Assembly: GCA_004794655.1 (NCBI GenBank)
Contig: SMMW01000521.1
Span: 2,076,001-2,140,000, forward strand
Reading direction: 5' to 3'
Length of the DNA: 64,000 bases
From: Marisa cornuarietis
Lineage: Eukaryota; Mollusca; Gastropoda; Architaenioglossa; Ampullariidae
The position numbers and the translations under genes were made by a program. Numbering within the stretch: the first letter of the stretch is position 1; each line of letters opens with the position of its first letter. Shown one piece after another: positions 23,607-42,532 of the stretch. Below the pieces are notes generated by a model. The model made no database searches. It saw only the letters and a list, made by a program, of their open reading frames with translations, and was not told the origin of the DNA.

Positions 23607-24182
23607 TCATTACCAACGAGAGCAGATTATGCATAGTAGCTTCACAATTGATAGTGGTTATTCACTGCAAAAAACTCACAAATTTTAAAGCAGTTTTATT
23701 TTTATAAGGAATCAAAGCTACTGATTTATGAAATATTTCAGTAAAAAAAAGAATCATTATTTATCATGATTTATGCCAGAGAAACGTAACTGCTTAAAGA
23801 TTCGTCATTTTATTTAACCTCCACAATCACTATAAAAGCATTTTAATAGATCGTCTGTAAGATAAATAACTGAATCCTTGCAAACGTATCCGGAAGTGTG
23901 TTACATCATGTGTGTCCTTTGTACAACAAAAACTGCATCTAGTCAAGTAAAAAGAACAAAGATAGAGAAATGAATTAAGGAAATAAAAAAGACTAAGACC
24001 CTTTCTCTATTCTTCAAAGATGCATACTAGATAAATCTCCGTTTTTTTAGGACTATTTGACAATAATTAATTTTGTATACAATTGCTTATACTTTTATCA
24101 CTCTTTATTACTTGTCTGATTATTAGCTACTGCATTATAAGATTTCATTATAAATCGCATATTCTTTTATTTCAGGTCATAC

Positions 24183-24275
24183 CTGCTGTTTGGGAAACAG
24201 TTTGTCCTCTAAGGGTTACATCCTCGTAGCTTAGTTCATTTTGGTTTCGTCTTGTGGCGCTGTCGTCGCTTGAAC
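24183..24275 (-). CDS. Alternative tail exon X2 of gene C, copy 1 (canonical ITIM)
   Basis: A TTAG acceptor and CAG|GTATG donor bound a 93-nt phase 1-1 exon encoding SSDDSATRRNQ and ELSYEDVTLRGQTVSQTA. L-S-Y-E-D-V fits the ITIM pattern [SIVL]xYxx[ILV]. It aligns codon for codon with 51365-51273 of gene D. It lies downstream of the stop-containing last exon, so it could only be used by an alternative splice that skips that exon. Confidence 0.55.
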
Positions 24276-24499
24276 CTAAGCCAACAAATGCTTTAAAATC
24301 TTTTCACAATTACATATACCTGCAAAAAATATACATTAAAGTATACACAATGATTTCCGCGAAATAGAATATCAATATCATTTCAGCTGTTGTTTCTTAT
24401 AAGCGTTTGACTCAATGTAATTCTAACACCATTTCTTCTGTTTATTAGCATGTCAAGATGTTATGACAAAATGTCTGTTTAGTGTAAACATCTGTTTAC

Positions 24500-24593
24500 C
24501 TGCAGGATGTCGTGTTTTATGTCTGTTTTTAGCGAGGTCCTCATAATTATGTTTCGTTGATGACAGGCCTTCTAGCCGTGTCGTACAGAGGAG
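24500..24593 (-). pseudogene. Alternative tail exon X1 of gene C, copy 1, with 1-base insertion
   Basis: In phase 1 it reads APLYDTARRPVINET and then a stop. Gene D's counterpart (51667-51575) is 93 nt and reads on through HSYVDLAL; this one is 94 nt, with GAAACAT where D has GAACAT. Beyond the extra A, the shifted frame resumes HNYEDLAKNR and ends in the right phase for X2, so one inserted base explains the break. The same base is in copy 2. Confidence 0.6.
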
Positions 24594-25681
24594 CTGGTAT
24601 TAAAAATAAAATATGTGCATGTACTCTCATTATCAACTAAATACTACCCAGAAGTATATTTATGTTGTTTGTGGAATAAAACAGGTCAAATAATATAAAA
24701 CAGCATTCTACAGACAAGAGTAAGTCGATAAGCTTACATTGATATTTTCCCTTTATTTTTCATGATAAAATATTAAGACAATACTCTTACATTGAGATGA
24801 AAGATGTACAAATAACACATTCTGAGAGCATAGGTGTGTCAAAATCAAACGAAAATCAAAGTTTGCACCATTCGACATGCTTACAAATTTGTTTTTTTAT
24901 CAAAAAAGATTATTGACACTCACTGGTCTCATTCTAATATGGTAAATTTTGCATAGTGATGACTGTCTTACTTGTTAAATTAAAGTCCAACAATATATTT
25001 TAGATCAATGTCATATATACATGAATATTTACACTCTGAGTGCTACATACGGCTAATGTATTAGTTTTTTTGAACTTAATTATGCACTTCTATCTTCTAT
25101 TACTCTATAAAAATACAAAATATTTGTGGCAAAAGTTATCTAAGAAATGTATCAATATTTGTCTAGAATAAGCAAGAAACACACACACACACACACTCTC
25201 TCTCTCTCCCTCACACACACTTTTCTCATAAAGAAATAACACGAGAAAGCAGGCAACATCCGATAAAGGTATTTAGTAACGTTTAAAATTAATAAACAGA
25301 TATTCTGCTTTTTAAGATGAGTTTGTAAGGATAGAGTTTGTAAAGGAAAATAAGAATATGTTGATAGCGTGGATCATAAAAAAATGTTTCAATTATCATT
25401 GAGAAATGTTTATCACACTAAAGGAAGTCGAGGCTACAAAGCTAGAAATTTGTTCACACACTCATTATTATAATTAATCTATATTTCCTTGTTGTAGAAA
25501 CAATGGAAGTCATTCTAGCAGTGACAAATATTTCGTTTTGTGTCAACATGCTTAATTTCTTAATAATTCAACTGTAACTTTTGGAAGCTAGCAGTCTAAA
25601 GAAAATCATGTCCTTATGAAAGTAAAAAAACCTCGACGATTTAGAGTTTCAGTTTGTCAACTAACGAACACGGCAATATCG

Positions 25682-25795
25682 TTATGTTTGTTCAAGGTGA
25701 TTATAATGAGAGGCTTGGTCTTCTAATCCAGTCCGATCCTTTTCAAACTGAAGGACGTCGTATTCATCATCTGGTACTACTGCTGCAGCGTAGAC
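25682..25795 (-). CDS. Gene C tail exon 3 (stop), copy 1
   Basis: Identical in sequence to 34253-34366: VYAAAVVPDDEYDVLQFEKD, then DRTG-type residues and HYNHLEQT before TAA. Confidence 0.75.
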   Translation of the reverse strand, partial: VYAAAVVPDDEYDVLQFEKDRTGLEDQASHYNHLEQT

Positions 25796-26025
25796 CTTTT
25801 AGTAACAAAAATCAAAATGTATGAAAATCAAATACATTTCTCACAGACCAGAGTTTCATGATAATGGCAATTTTAAGTGTAAACATACTATATATAGAAA
25901 GAGGTAGTAAAATTTAGTAGTAAGTTTATTAAAACTGTATGTTTTTATGATATTTAAGTATCTTTATATACGTCATAGATTATAAAAATAAATTTCATGC
26001 CTTAACTAACATAAAATACACTCAC

Positions 26026-26132
26026 GCTGGTATCAAGTTTTGAGGATCCATAATTTGTTGCACAAGGAACTACATGATAGACTCTCAAGTCAGAATCAGT
26101 AGGAAGTTCTGTGACATTTACATAGGTAGTTT
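26026..26132 (-). CDS. Gene C tail exon 2, copy 1
   Basis: Identical to 34597-34703, encoding TTYVNVTELPTDSDLRVYHV and the following residues. Confidence 0.75.
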
Positions 26133-27160
26133 CTGGAATTCAGAGGTTATGAAAGAATTATAAACAAGGATTAACTGTCCGTCATCCTTAATATATTTCC
26201 ACCTGTGCGCTCAATAACACAGGTTATCTTTCGAATACTTTATCAAAGTGTATCACGATCTCTGAGATGTTAGTAACTAAGTCTCTCACATCCCCCATAA
26301 GAAGCTAAACAAAACATAACAATATCTTCCAAAAGAACCATAAACTGAGTAAACATTAAATTGATACCTGCTTTGAATAATCAATACATTTTGTTCTTCT
26401 TTAGTAGTTTTAACCTTAGAAGCAATTATTATGGGCAAGACCTTCATTTGTTACAAAATCTGAATGTAGAGTTTTACCATTTTTATACTCTTATCTAACA
26501 CTTACAGTAATTATTTGACAATTGGTAATTTTGATTATTGAAATCATTGACATGCTGATCAGTGCATCATAAGGCATTATTACTAAATTGAAAGCGCAGG
26601 CTTCTCTAAACATTCCTATTCAAACCTGCTAAAGGATTTACAAAATATTTCTGCTATTAAACCATTGTACGAGAACGCATGCAATACTTTCAAAACAAAG
26701 AAACTTTACACTAGATTATTTACGATAATGATCAATGTCATAGAAAACAGTAGACATTAGATATACTAGTACTTCTGTGCGATGTGATGCTTAAGCCTGC
26801 TTTTTGTTAACTCTAACCCTAACCTGGTGATCATTTGTATGCCTCTATGCCATCTCCTCAACTTTCTAAGAGATAAGAAGTCGAGTCGGCTGAGGGAAGT
26901 AGAATTAGTCTTGGTAAGAGCGCAAACGGTCGTGTGCTTATCTTAAGTTTCAAATACTGATACTCTCATCAATGGTAATTAGCAGTGATTTTTATGTTAT
27001 TTAGCAATAATGAATACCATTATAAATACATTAATATACATTACCTTCAACTTTAACTTCAGCTCCTCAGCCTACTCAATAACGCATTTCTTATTATGCT
27101 CAGTTTTTTATGGTATTGTTTTTTCAAGATTTTTTGCAAGATGCTATGGCACTATGTTAC

Positions 27161-27538
27161 CTGATAACTCCCGGTACTTCGTCTTACTTTCTATAGTTGG
27201 TTTGGGCAGTATAGTAGGTTTTTGTACTTCTTTTCTCGTAGTTGCTTCGTGTGAAGGAACCTGGGATTTATTATCGCCATCACTCTCTTTTTTGTGTCTT
27301 TTGTTTTCGGTTGTTTTACAGACCACTGCATATTCATATATGCCTTGATTAGCTTTCATTGTGCAAGCGATGGTGTAGAGATCGCCTGAGGGTGCAGCAT
27401 TGCGTTCAACAGGTGTCTCTGTCTTAGGTTTGTTGACAACTGCATACGGGGTCGACAATGGAGTGGAACCGTCAAGGTAAATACGAACGTCAGGTGAAAT
27501 TCCCAGGACCCCTCTCTCACTTCCTGATTCTCCTGCTC
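27161..27538 (-). CDS. Gene C tail exon 1, copy 1
   Basis: Identical to 35732-36109, with TPYAVV, DLYTIA and EYAVV. The plus-strand ORF over it is an antisense shadow. Confidence 0.75.
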
Positions 27539-28244
27539 CTACAGAAACAAGCTTTGCTTAATCGCTGTTAATGTCTGGAGTGTTTATATTATTAGGCATG
27601 TAAGCTTTGAATCTTACACATAAGTCAGAAGGATGTAGACTGTCTAGAAAGGCGTTCTTGACATATATAAATGACATTCGAAGTGTAAAGATACATGAAA
27701 TTTTGTTTTTGTTGCTCACGTTACGTGTCTGATTTCATTAAGCCAAAAAAATACACACACATTAATCTTTATTTTGCGTGTTTTATAGGATTTTGTTGAG
27801 TGTGGTGCTTAGTAAAATGATACATACTGCACATGGTATAGCAGCTCGCAATATAATCTTGTTCATTGTGTAAAACTGTAAACATTAAAAGAAGAAAAGA
27901 AAGTATACTCGCCTGACTTGAGTCGAAAGCGAAAAGTGAACGTAAATAAACATATACTCAGACACACACAACCAGTCTACTTTTTAAGGAAGCTATACAC
28001 TAGCTTCCTAGTAGTGAGACTGGAAATTGTACGTGTCTGAAATTACTACGCATCCTTTAAAGAAAATACTTTGTACTATTTCCTCTTATTAATTTACCTT
28101 TGATTTAAAAGGGAACTCGTATCAGAAGAAAAAGTTCAAAGAAAAGTAAAAAACAAACTTGGCAAGTAACAATATTTGACTCACTTTACAACTCAGATGC
28201 AAGCTGGCATTTATTACACTTAGCATTGATTGAAATGCATTTAC

Positions 28245-28382
28245 CTTTTCGCCGTTTCCTGATGTACACAATAGAAACGGCAACGATGACAGCGATAACG
28301 AGCACAGCTGTGACCACGCCGCCAGTTAATGCTCCTTGAAAACTGGCTGCTGATGCTGATCCCGTATTGTGCTGAATTGTGC
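28245..28382 (-). CDS. Gene C transmembrane exon, copy 1
   Basis: Identical to 36816-36953: a helix of about 23 hydrophobic residues, then YIRKRRKG. Confidence 0.8.
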
Positions 28383-28474
28383 CTATACAGAAAGATTAGG
28401 TTAATGGGCAAGTATCTTTAGAAGTCTACAAGTATTTTAAAACAAAAGACCTTTTTAATGGAAAACGCACACAC

Positions 28475-28590
28475 ATAGATAGATGGATAGATGGATGGAT
28501 AGATGGATGGATGGATGGATGGATAGATAGATAGATGGATGGATGGATGGATGGATGGATGGATAGATAGATAGATAGATAGATAGATAG

Positions 28591-28678
<88 letters not shown>
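28475..28678. repeat. (GATA)n/(GATG)n compound microsatellite, copy 1
   Basis: Mixed GATA and GATG units with a single GGATA interruption, between the TM and D4 exons. The equivalent array at 37046-37249 has the same length and interruption pattern as far as I can compare. Confidence 0.95.
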
Positions 28679-28831
28679 TTTTTTATTCCCTCCAGTGGGG
28701 GAGATAGCGGCGGTGGCGGCGGGAGTAGCAGCGGTGTGCCCTCGTCAATATATGTATCATGTACTTATCATTTGTATCTTATGGATATTAGTTGTAAATT
28801 TTTATTTTCAACACTTTCACGTGATGCTTAC

Positions 28832-29092
28832 GTGGGGCATTTAGGACGTAAATACTTGAAGAAAACACGTGATCGAAGTAACGGTTTTTAGCTGTGCACT
28901 CCACTATCATCTCTTCTTCTGTGGCAGACGTGCATGTGCTGGTGTTGATGGTCTCAGTCTTATTTTCACATGTGATGTTCCAATAAAACACGGCTGAGGG
29001 ATAGACATCAGTTGCTGTGCATATTAATACTGTCTCTCTCTTCCCTTGTGATATCTCTGTATTGCGTTCGATGTGTGCTGAAAAGGGCCCAT
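28832..29092 (-). CDS. Gene C D4 (C1-like) exon, copy 1
   Basis: Identical to 37403-37663, with ICTATDVYPSAVFYWNITC as its centre. The 5' neighbour exons D1-D3 are missing here because the duplication breakpoint lies in the intron upstream of D4. Confidence 0.78.
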
Positions 29093-29878
29093 CTGTACAA
29101 GAACGATTGGAAGTAAACATCAGATATTTAGAAGATTTCACATATACGTACCTCACGCCAAATAAATTTTTAACAAACATTTAAAAATGTTGGTAATATT
29201 CCTTGAAATGAACATAAATTTTAATTATCTAAATAAATTTCTTTATAATGTACATAACGCTTTATATGGACACTAAATAAACGATTTTTAAAACGTAGTG
29301 CAAAGATTTCCACAAGATTAAAAAAATTCTTTAACTTAGTATAATGATCACCTAGCATAAATTATTTAAAGCTTATGGAACCCATGGAATGTCGATGCAA
29401 GACTGGCAGCTGTATTCTACAATTATTTTTAAAAAATGTTTCATGAATGATGCTGTATTGTCTACATGATTACACGACTTGAGAAAGACCGAGAAAGAGG
29501 CAGAGAAGGGGTGGGGGGGAAGCACGTCATGCTGGGTTTTTCAGTCGCAAAAAGGAAGTAAATACACCTTTGTCGGCCCTCATTTTTATTATTTATTCCT
29601 TGTCAGCTATCTAGAAAACAAAGTGGTGCATTGTGCCTCCCCGGGGAAAGAATTTACCTGCTTTACTGACAGTATAATAAATCTTCATAAGGATGTAAGG
29701 GATCGTGACTACACATGGGTATGCAAGTCATATGGCGGATTCGCACTGATGTCACTTTAATCAGGCATGCTTGATGGTGTACGTAGCTCACATTCTTCCT
29801 GAAGTTCTTAAGACCACCGTCCAGTATATATATATATATAGTTTTATTTCTCCCCAAAAATTTAAAATGTATAAAATG

Positions 29879-30061
29879 AGGCGGTCCGGTGGCGCAACGG
29901 TTAGCGCCTGTCACCAATACAGTGAAGGCTGGCTGTCCTGAGTTCAGTTCTCGTCTCGGGCACGCTGTTCTTTCTCTGCATGTGGCATCTGTTTACAGGA
30001 CTGGCTGCCTTGCCGTGATATAGCCTTAGTTGCTGGCTCGGCGTAAAACACCAATTAAAAA
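29879..30061 (+). mobile_element. tRNA-derived SINE (in duplication copy 2)
   Basis: Same SINE as at 21309-21491, carried along by the block duplication and not an independent insertion. Confidence 0.8.
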
Positions 30062-31009
30062 ATGCATAATATAAATGTTTTGTATAAACCATTTGTACAA
30101 GTAAATCTCTTTGATTTCAAGAAATGACTCAAAAAAGGTTGGGCTAGCCCCCCACACGCATTTTGGATCGTTAGCTCTGCGAGTAAAACACATTTAAAGA
30201 AAAATTATATTTAGATGTGATCTGGAATTTTAGACGACTTTTTCTTAGCGGCAGGTATTTTGTCTTTTACTAAGTGGTGTTATTCTCCAAGAGAACAAGT
30301 ATATATATATATATATCTAAAGCAAAACCATCACATGCAGCATTTAAATTCGGGGATTGAAGAATTTAAAAAAAACTACTTTAAAGTTTCTTACATCAGT
30401 GCACTAAAAATAAGAACACCTATTTGCAAGCAGAATACGAAGAGGTATGTAAAGCATTACTTATTCGATTAGAAACGCAATGGACCAAGAATGCTGTTGC
30501 CTCTTGTAATCAGGATTTAAAAGATTGTTGGCCAGGACACTCTAACACAGGAGATGTTACAACTACTTTTGAGAAAACGCGTTGATGTAATGTGGTCAAA
30601 AGTGAAGACTTGATAAATTATATCCAGGATAAATAACAGAAAGAGAAATAGATACAGAAAAGTAGAAACTTGAAAAACGACAAAACAGTTATTCGGAAAC
30701 ACAATAATGAACGAAGAGAAAGAATTTTCAGAAGAAAGTTTGAACAATTAAAATAATATATATGTATCTACTAAAGAAGTAACTTCAATTAGCTTCCAGC
30801 AATTTCTGTTCTCTGTAGAAATATGACTAAGCATTCCAATACTTTCCACAAGTTGTCCGAATCTTCTTATTGCAGTGTGCATCTCTATTATCCCACATCA
30901 GCACCAAGGTAAACATGCATGGTAGCTGTAAAACTTTATGCTGATTTTGAACTACTTGTCTGGGAAAGTGTTTGAATCTGACACTGCATTGTTTCTCTCC
31001 ACCCTGCAC

Positions 31010-31305
31010 CCCCTTCTTCCCTTGGCCAGCTACCTGGTCGCCGCGTGCATGAAACGGGTGAGCCTATGGCGGGTGATGTAGCACCCGAGATTTTGTGCCT
31101 AAACATGACACATTTGCGAGGAAATCATTCTTGTCCTTTTTCCTGCTCTACTTTTCACCTTTTCCCTATCGTCTTGGTTGGTTTTCCCTGTGTCTTTCTG
31201 ATCATGACTCTTCGTATTATTGTTATTATTGTTTGTAAAGCGCCATGAGATACCTCATAAGGCTGGGGTATGGCGCGTACGAATGAACTTATTTTATTAT
31301 TGAAT
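31010..31305 (+). mobile_element. L2-type LINE/SINE 3' tail (in duplication copy 2)
   Basis: Copy of 22440-22735, carried by the block duplication. Confidence 0.6.
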
Positions 31306-32144
31306 ATTATAAACTAATCTGTTTAAATTTACGTAGGTCTTTGTGTGTGACTCAGAGTGTGTTGTGCGTTTGCTTACATTATGTGAACAAAATAAACATG
31401 TATTCTTCGGGCAAGTAAAACATTTGTCCTCTCGTGCACGTAAAACTCGCAAACGAAGGCAGTGACGAGGTGGAGAAGCTATCCAAGCCAACGTGTAACA
31501 AGCACCTAAGAGAACACACCTTTTTGAGGAAAAAGCAGTTTTAATGGATGACAAGGTTGGCTGAGTTTTTACACTAAAAAGCACTCTCGACAAGTTAGAG
31601 CTAAACCTTTAGAGGTAAATTCTTCTTTGGAATTTTCGTCGTCTTTCTTAGAACAAGAAAGCGAAAGCGACTAACCGATGAAAAAACCACAATGTGTATC
31701 CTTCAATGTATTAGACCGGGCATACTGTAAGATGCAAATCATCTTTTGATTTTAAGAAAATATTCGAATTCAAAATATGAGCCCTTATTTAGTATTAGTT
31801 TTTTTGTACAAGTAAGACATAACTTCTTTAAACAATGTCGATTTAACATCCTCAACCAAAAGTTGTTTAGAAATCCCTTGTCGAATTAAAGACTAGAATA
31901 AGAAAAATGACAAAAATAGTATATAGTAAATAACATATAATATATAATTTATAAAATCACTGCGAGAGAAAATCAATCAGCTCAGGGATACCTTTACAGA
32001 TTTTACATTAAACACTACAATGTTTGTTTGATAGATATGATTGAACATCTCCCTATTTCATCTAATTGAATAAATTTTATATAGCCAATATATATATATA
32101 TATATAACTTTTCCTATATATGCGCACACACACACACACACGCA

Positions 32145-32176
<32 letters not shown>

Positions 32177-32753
32177 TCATTACCAACGAGAGCAGATTAT
32201 GCATAGTAGCTTCACAATTGATAGTGGTTATTCACTGCAAAAAAACTCACAAATTTTAAAGCAGTTTTATTTTTATAAGGAATCAAAGCTACTGATTTAT
32301 GAAATATTTCAGTAAAAAAAAGAATCATTATTTATCATGATTTATGCCAGAGAAACGTAACTGCTTAAAGATTCGTCATTTTATTTAACCTCCACAATCA
32401 CTATAAAAGCATTTTAATAGATCGTCTGTAAGATAAATAACTGAATCCTTGCAAACGTATCCGGAAGTGTGTTACATCATGTGTGTCCTTTGTACAACAA
32501 AAACTGCATCTAGTCAAGTAAAAAGAACAAAGATAGAGAAATGAATTAAGGAAATAAAAAAGACTAAGACCCTTTCTCTATTCTTCAAAGATGCATACTA
32601 GATAAATCTCCGTTTTTTTAGGACTATTTGACAATAATTAATTTTGTATACAATTGCTTATACTTTTATCACTCTTTATTACTTGTCTGATTATTAGCTA
32701 CTGCATTATAAGATTTCATTATAAATCGCATATTCTTTTATTTCAGGTCATAC

Positions 32754-32846
32754 CTGCTGTTTGGGAAACAGTTTGTCCTCTAAGGGTTACATCCTCGTAG
32801 CTTAGTTCATTTTGGTTTCGTCTTGTGGCGCTGTCGTCGCTTGAAC
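32754..32846 (-). CDS. Alternative tail exon X2 of gene C, copy 2 (canonical ITIM)
   Basis: Same as 24183-24275: 93-nt phase 1-1 exon with ELSYEDVTLRG. It lies about 1.4 kb beyond gene C's normal stop exon. Confidence 0.55.
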
Positions 32847-33070
32847 CTAAGCCAACAAATGCTTTAAAATCTTTTCACAATTACATATACCTGCAAAAAA
32901 TATACATTAAAGTATACACAATGATTTCCGCGAAATAGAATATCAATATCATTTCAGCTGTTGTTTCTTATAAGCGTTTGACTCAATGTAATTCTAACAC
33001 CATTTCTTCTGTTTATTAGCATGTCAAGATGTTATGACAAAATGTCTGTTTAGTGTAAACATCTGTTTAC

Positions 33071-33164
33071 CTGCAGGATGTCGTGTTTTATGTCTGTTTT
33101 TAGCGAGGTCCTCATAATTATGTTTCGTTGATGACAGGCCTTCTAGCCGTGTCGTACAGAGGAG
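33071..33164 (-). pseudogene. Alternative tail exon X1 of gene C, copy 2, with 1-base insertion
   Basis: Carries the same extra A (GAAACAT) and the same in-phase stop as 24500-24593. The lesion therefore predates the 8.57-kb duplication. If spliced in, the tail would end APLYDTARRPVINET. Confidence 0.6.
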
Positions 33165-34252
33165 CTGGTATTAAAAATAAAATATGTGCATGTACTCTCA
33201 TTATCAACTAAATACTACCCAGAAGTATATTTATGTTGTTTGTGGAATAAAACAGGTCAAATAATATAAAACAGCATTCTACAGACAAGAGTAAGTCGAT
33301 AAGCTTACATTGATATTTTCCCTTTATTTTTCATGATAAAATATTAAGACAATACTCTTACATTGAGATGAAAGATGTACAAATAACACATTCTGAGAGC
33401 ATAGGTGTGTCAAAATCAAACGAAAATCAAAGTTTGCACCATTCGACATGCTTACAAATTTGTTTTTTTATCAAAAAAGATTATTGACACTCACTGGTCT
33501 CATTCTAATATGGTAAATTTTGCATAGTGATGACTGTCTTACTTGTTAAATTAAAGTCCAACAATATATTTTAGATCAATGTCATATATACATGAATATT
33601 TACACTCTGAGTGCTACATACGGCTAATGTATTAGTTTTTTTGAACTTAATTATGCACTTCTATCTTCTATTACTCTATAAAAATACAAAATATTTGTGG
33701 CAAAAGTTATCTAAGAAATGTATCAATATTTGTCTAGAATAAGCAAGAAACACACACACACACACACTCTCTCTCTCTCCCTCACACACACTTTTCTCAT
33801 AAAGAAATAACACGAGAAAGCAGGCAACATCCGATAAAGGTATTTAGTAACGTTTAAAATTAATAAACAGATATTCTGCTTTTTAAGATGAGTTTGTAAG
33901 GATAGAGTTTGTAAAGGAAAATAAGAATATGTTGATAGCGTGGATCATAAAAAAATGTTTCAATTATCATTGAGAAATGTTTATCACACTAAAGGAAGTC
34001 GAGGCTACAAAGCTAGAAATTTGTTCACACACTCATTATTATAATTAATCTATATTTCCTTGTTGTAGAAACAATGGAAGTCATTCTAGCAGTGACAAAT
34101 ATTTCGTTTTGTGTCAACATGCTTAATTTCTTAATAATTCAACTGTAACTTTTGGAAGCTAGCAGTCTAAAGAAAATCATGTCCTTATGAAAGTAAAAAA
34201 ACCTCGACGATTTAGAGTTTCAGTTTGTCAACTAACGAACACGGCAATATCG

Positions 34253-41789
<7,537 letters not shown>

Positions 41790-42464
41790 GGTTTCTCTTA
41801 GATGTCGACTGGAGTATAGTTGTTGACAGCACAGCTAATATATCCCAAAGTCCTAATAACCGTGCTCATAGTAAAATCCGTTTGTTACATAGGAGAAAGT
41901 TTGTCCCGAGACCTTCCTCTCCCATCGAAACGTTCTCGTAAAGTGAGAAAATGGGGCAACAAGAGTTTACTTCCTCCTTCTCTTAAAACTAACACCTGGA
42001 GCGATGTGATGTCTACAGCGGGGTGGTCATGTTTATGCGCTCTTCACGTTGTTCTGTATATTGTCAGGGCAATAACAGCAACTATAAATAATAAATTTGC
42101 ATGTATAAAGTGCCGGCATCTTTTTTAACTGTGAAAACCAATACGAGCTTTTGTTCTAAATGATCATTCTATTCTCAGATTTGGCTGCTAATCCCCTTTA
42201 TCCTTTTTTTTATTAACTGTAAGCGAGCATAAGGTAAAAGAAGAATCTATGTAGGCTGCTTGTAACTTTTGGTCATCTGTTTGAGCGAGTTTACAACAAT
42301 GGCCTGATTGAGGTTAAGTCATCTCTACTTTCCCATACCGATGTACATAGTCGAAGCTGGTTGTTGTTCAAGGAAGGTAAAGGATGAGTTAAAAAAATTT
42401 TGATTGCTAAGTTCTCTCCCTTGGATATATAAAATAGGCACTCGCACACACTTTCAAGTTTCGT

Positions 42465-42532
<68 letters not shown>

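Larger units (their letters stand above)
25682..29092 (-). pseudogene. Orphan 3' half of gene C (D4, TM and tail), duplication copy 1
   Basis: Exons 29092-28832 (D4), 28382-28245 (TM), 27538-27161 (tail 1), 26132-26026 (tail 2) and 25795-25682 (tail 3 and stop) encode the same residues as copy 2. There is no signal exon and no D1-D3 attached. It sits directly downstream of gene C, so it might serve as a set of alternative 3' exons reached by long splicing, or be an unexpressed duplicate. All reading frames and splice sites are intact, so it is not decayed; it is called a pseudogene only because it is partial. Confidence 0.7.
20911..29480. repeat. 8.57-kb direct tandem duplication, copy 1
   Basis: The block starts at GAGAAAGACCGAGAAAGAGG and runs to ...TACACGACTT, then repeats at once. 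By eye I found only these differences from copy 2: one extra A in an A-run (23669-23674), A/G at 26698, CT/TA at 28055-28056 and A/C at 29184. All are outside exons. The 204-nt GATA/GATG array has the same length in both copies. It contains the 3' half of gene C (D4, TM, tail), the downstream tail cassettes, a SINE and an L2-type tail. Confidence 0.97.

Noticed and set aside
27010..27348. 112-aa plus-strand hydrophobic ORF (and its copy at 35581-35919)
   Set aside because: Antisense shadow of the gene C tail exon 1; the minus strand has paralogous support and splice sites.
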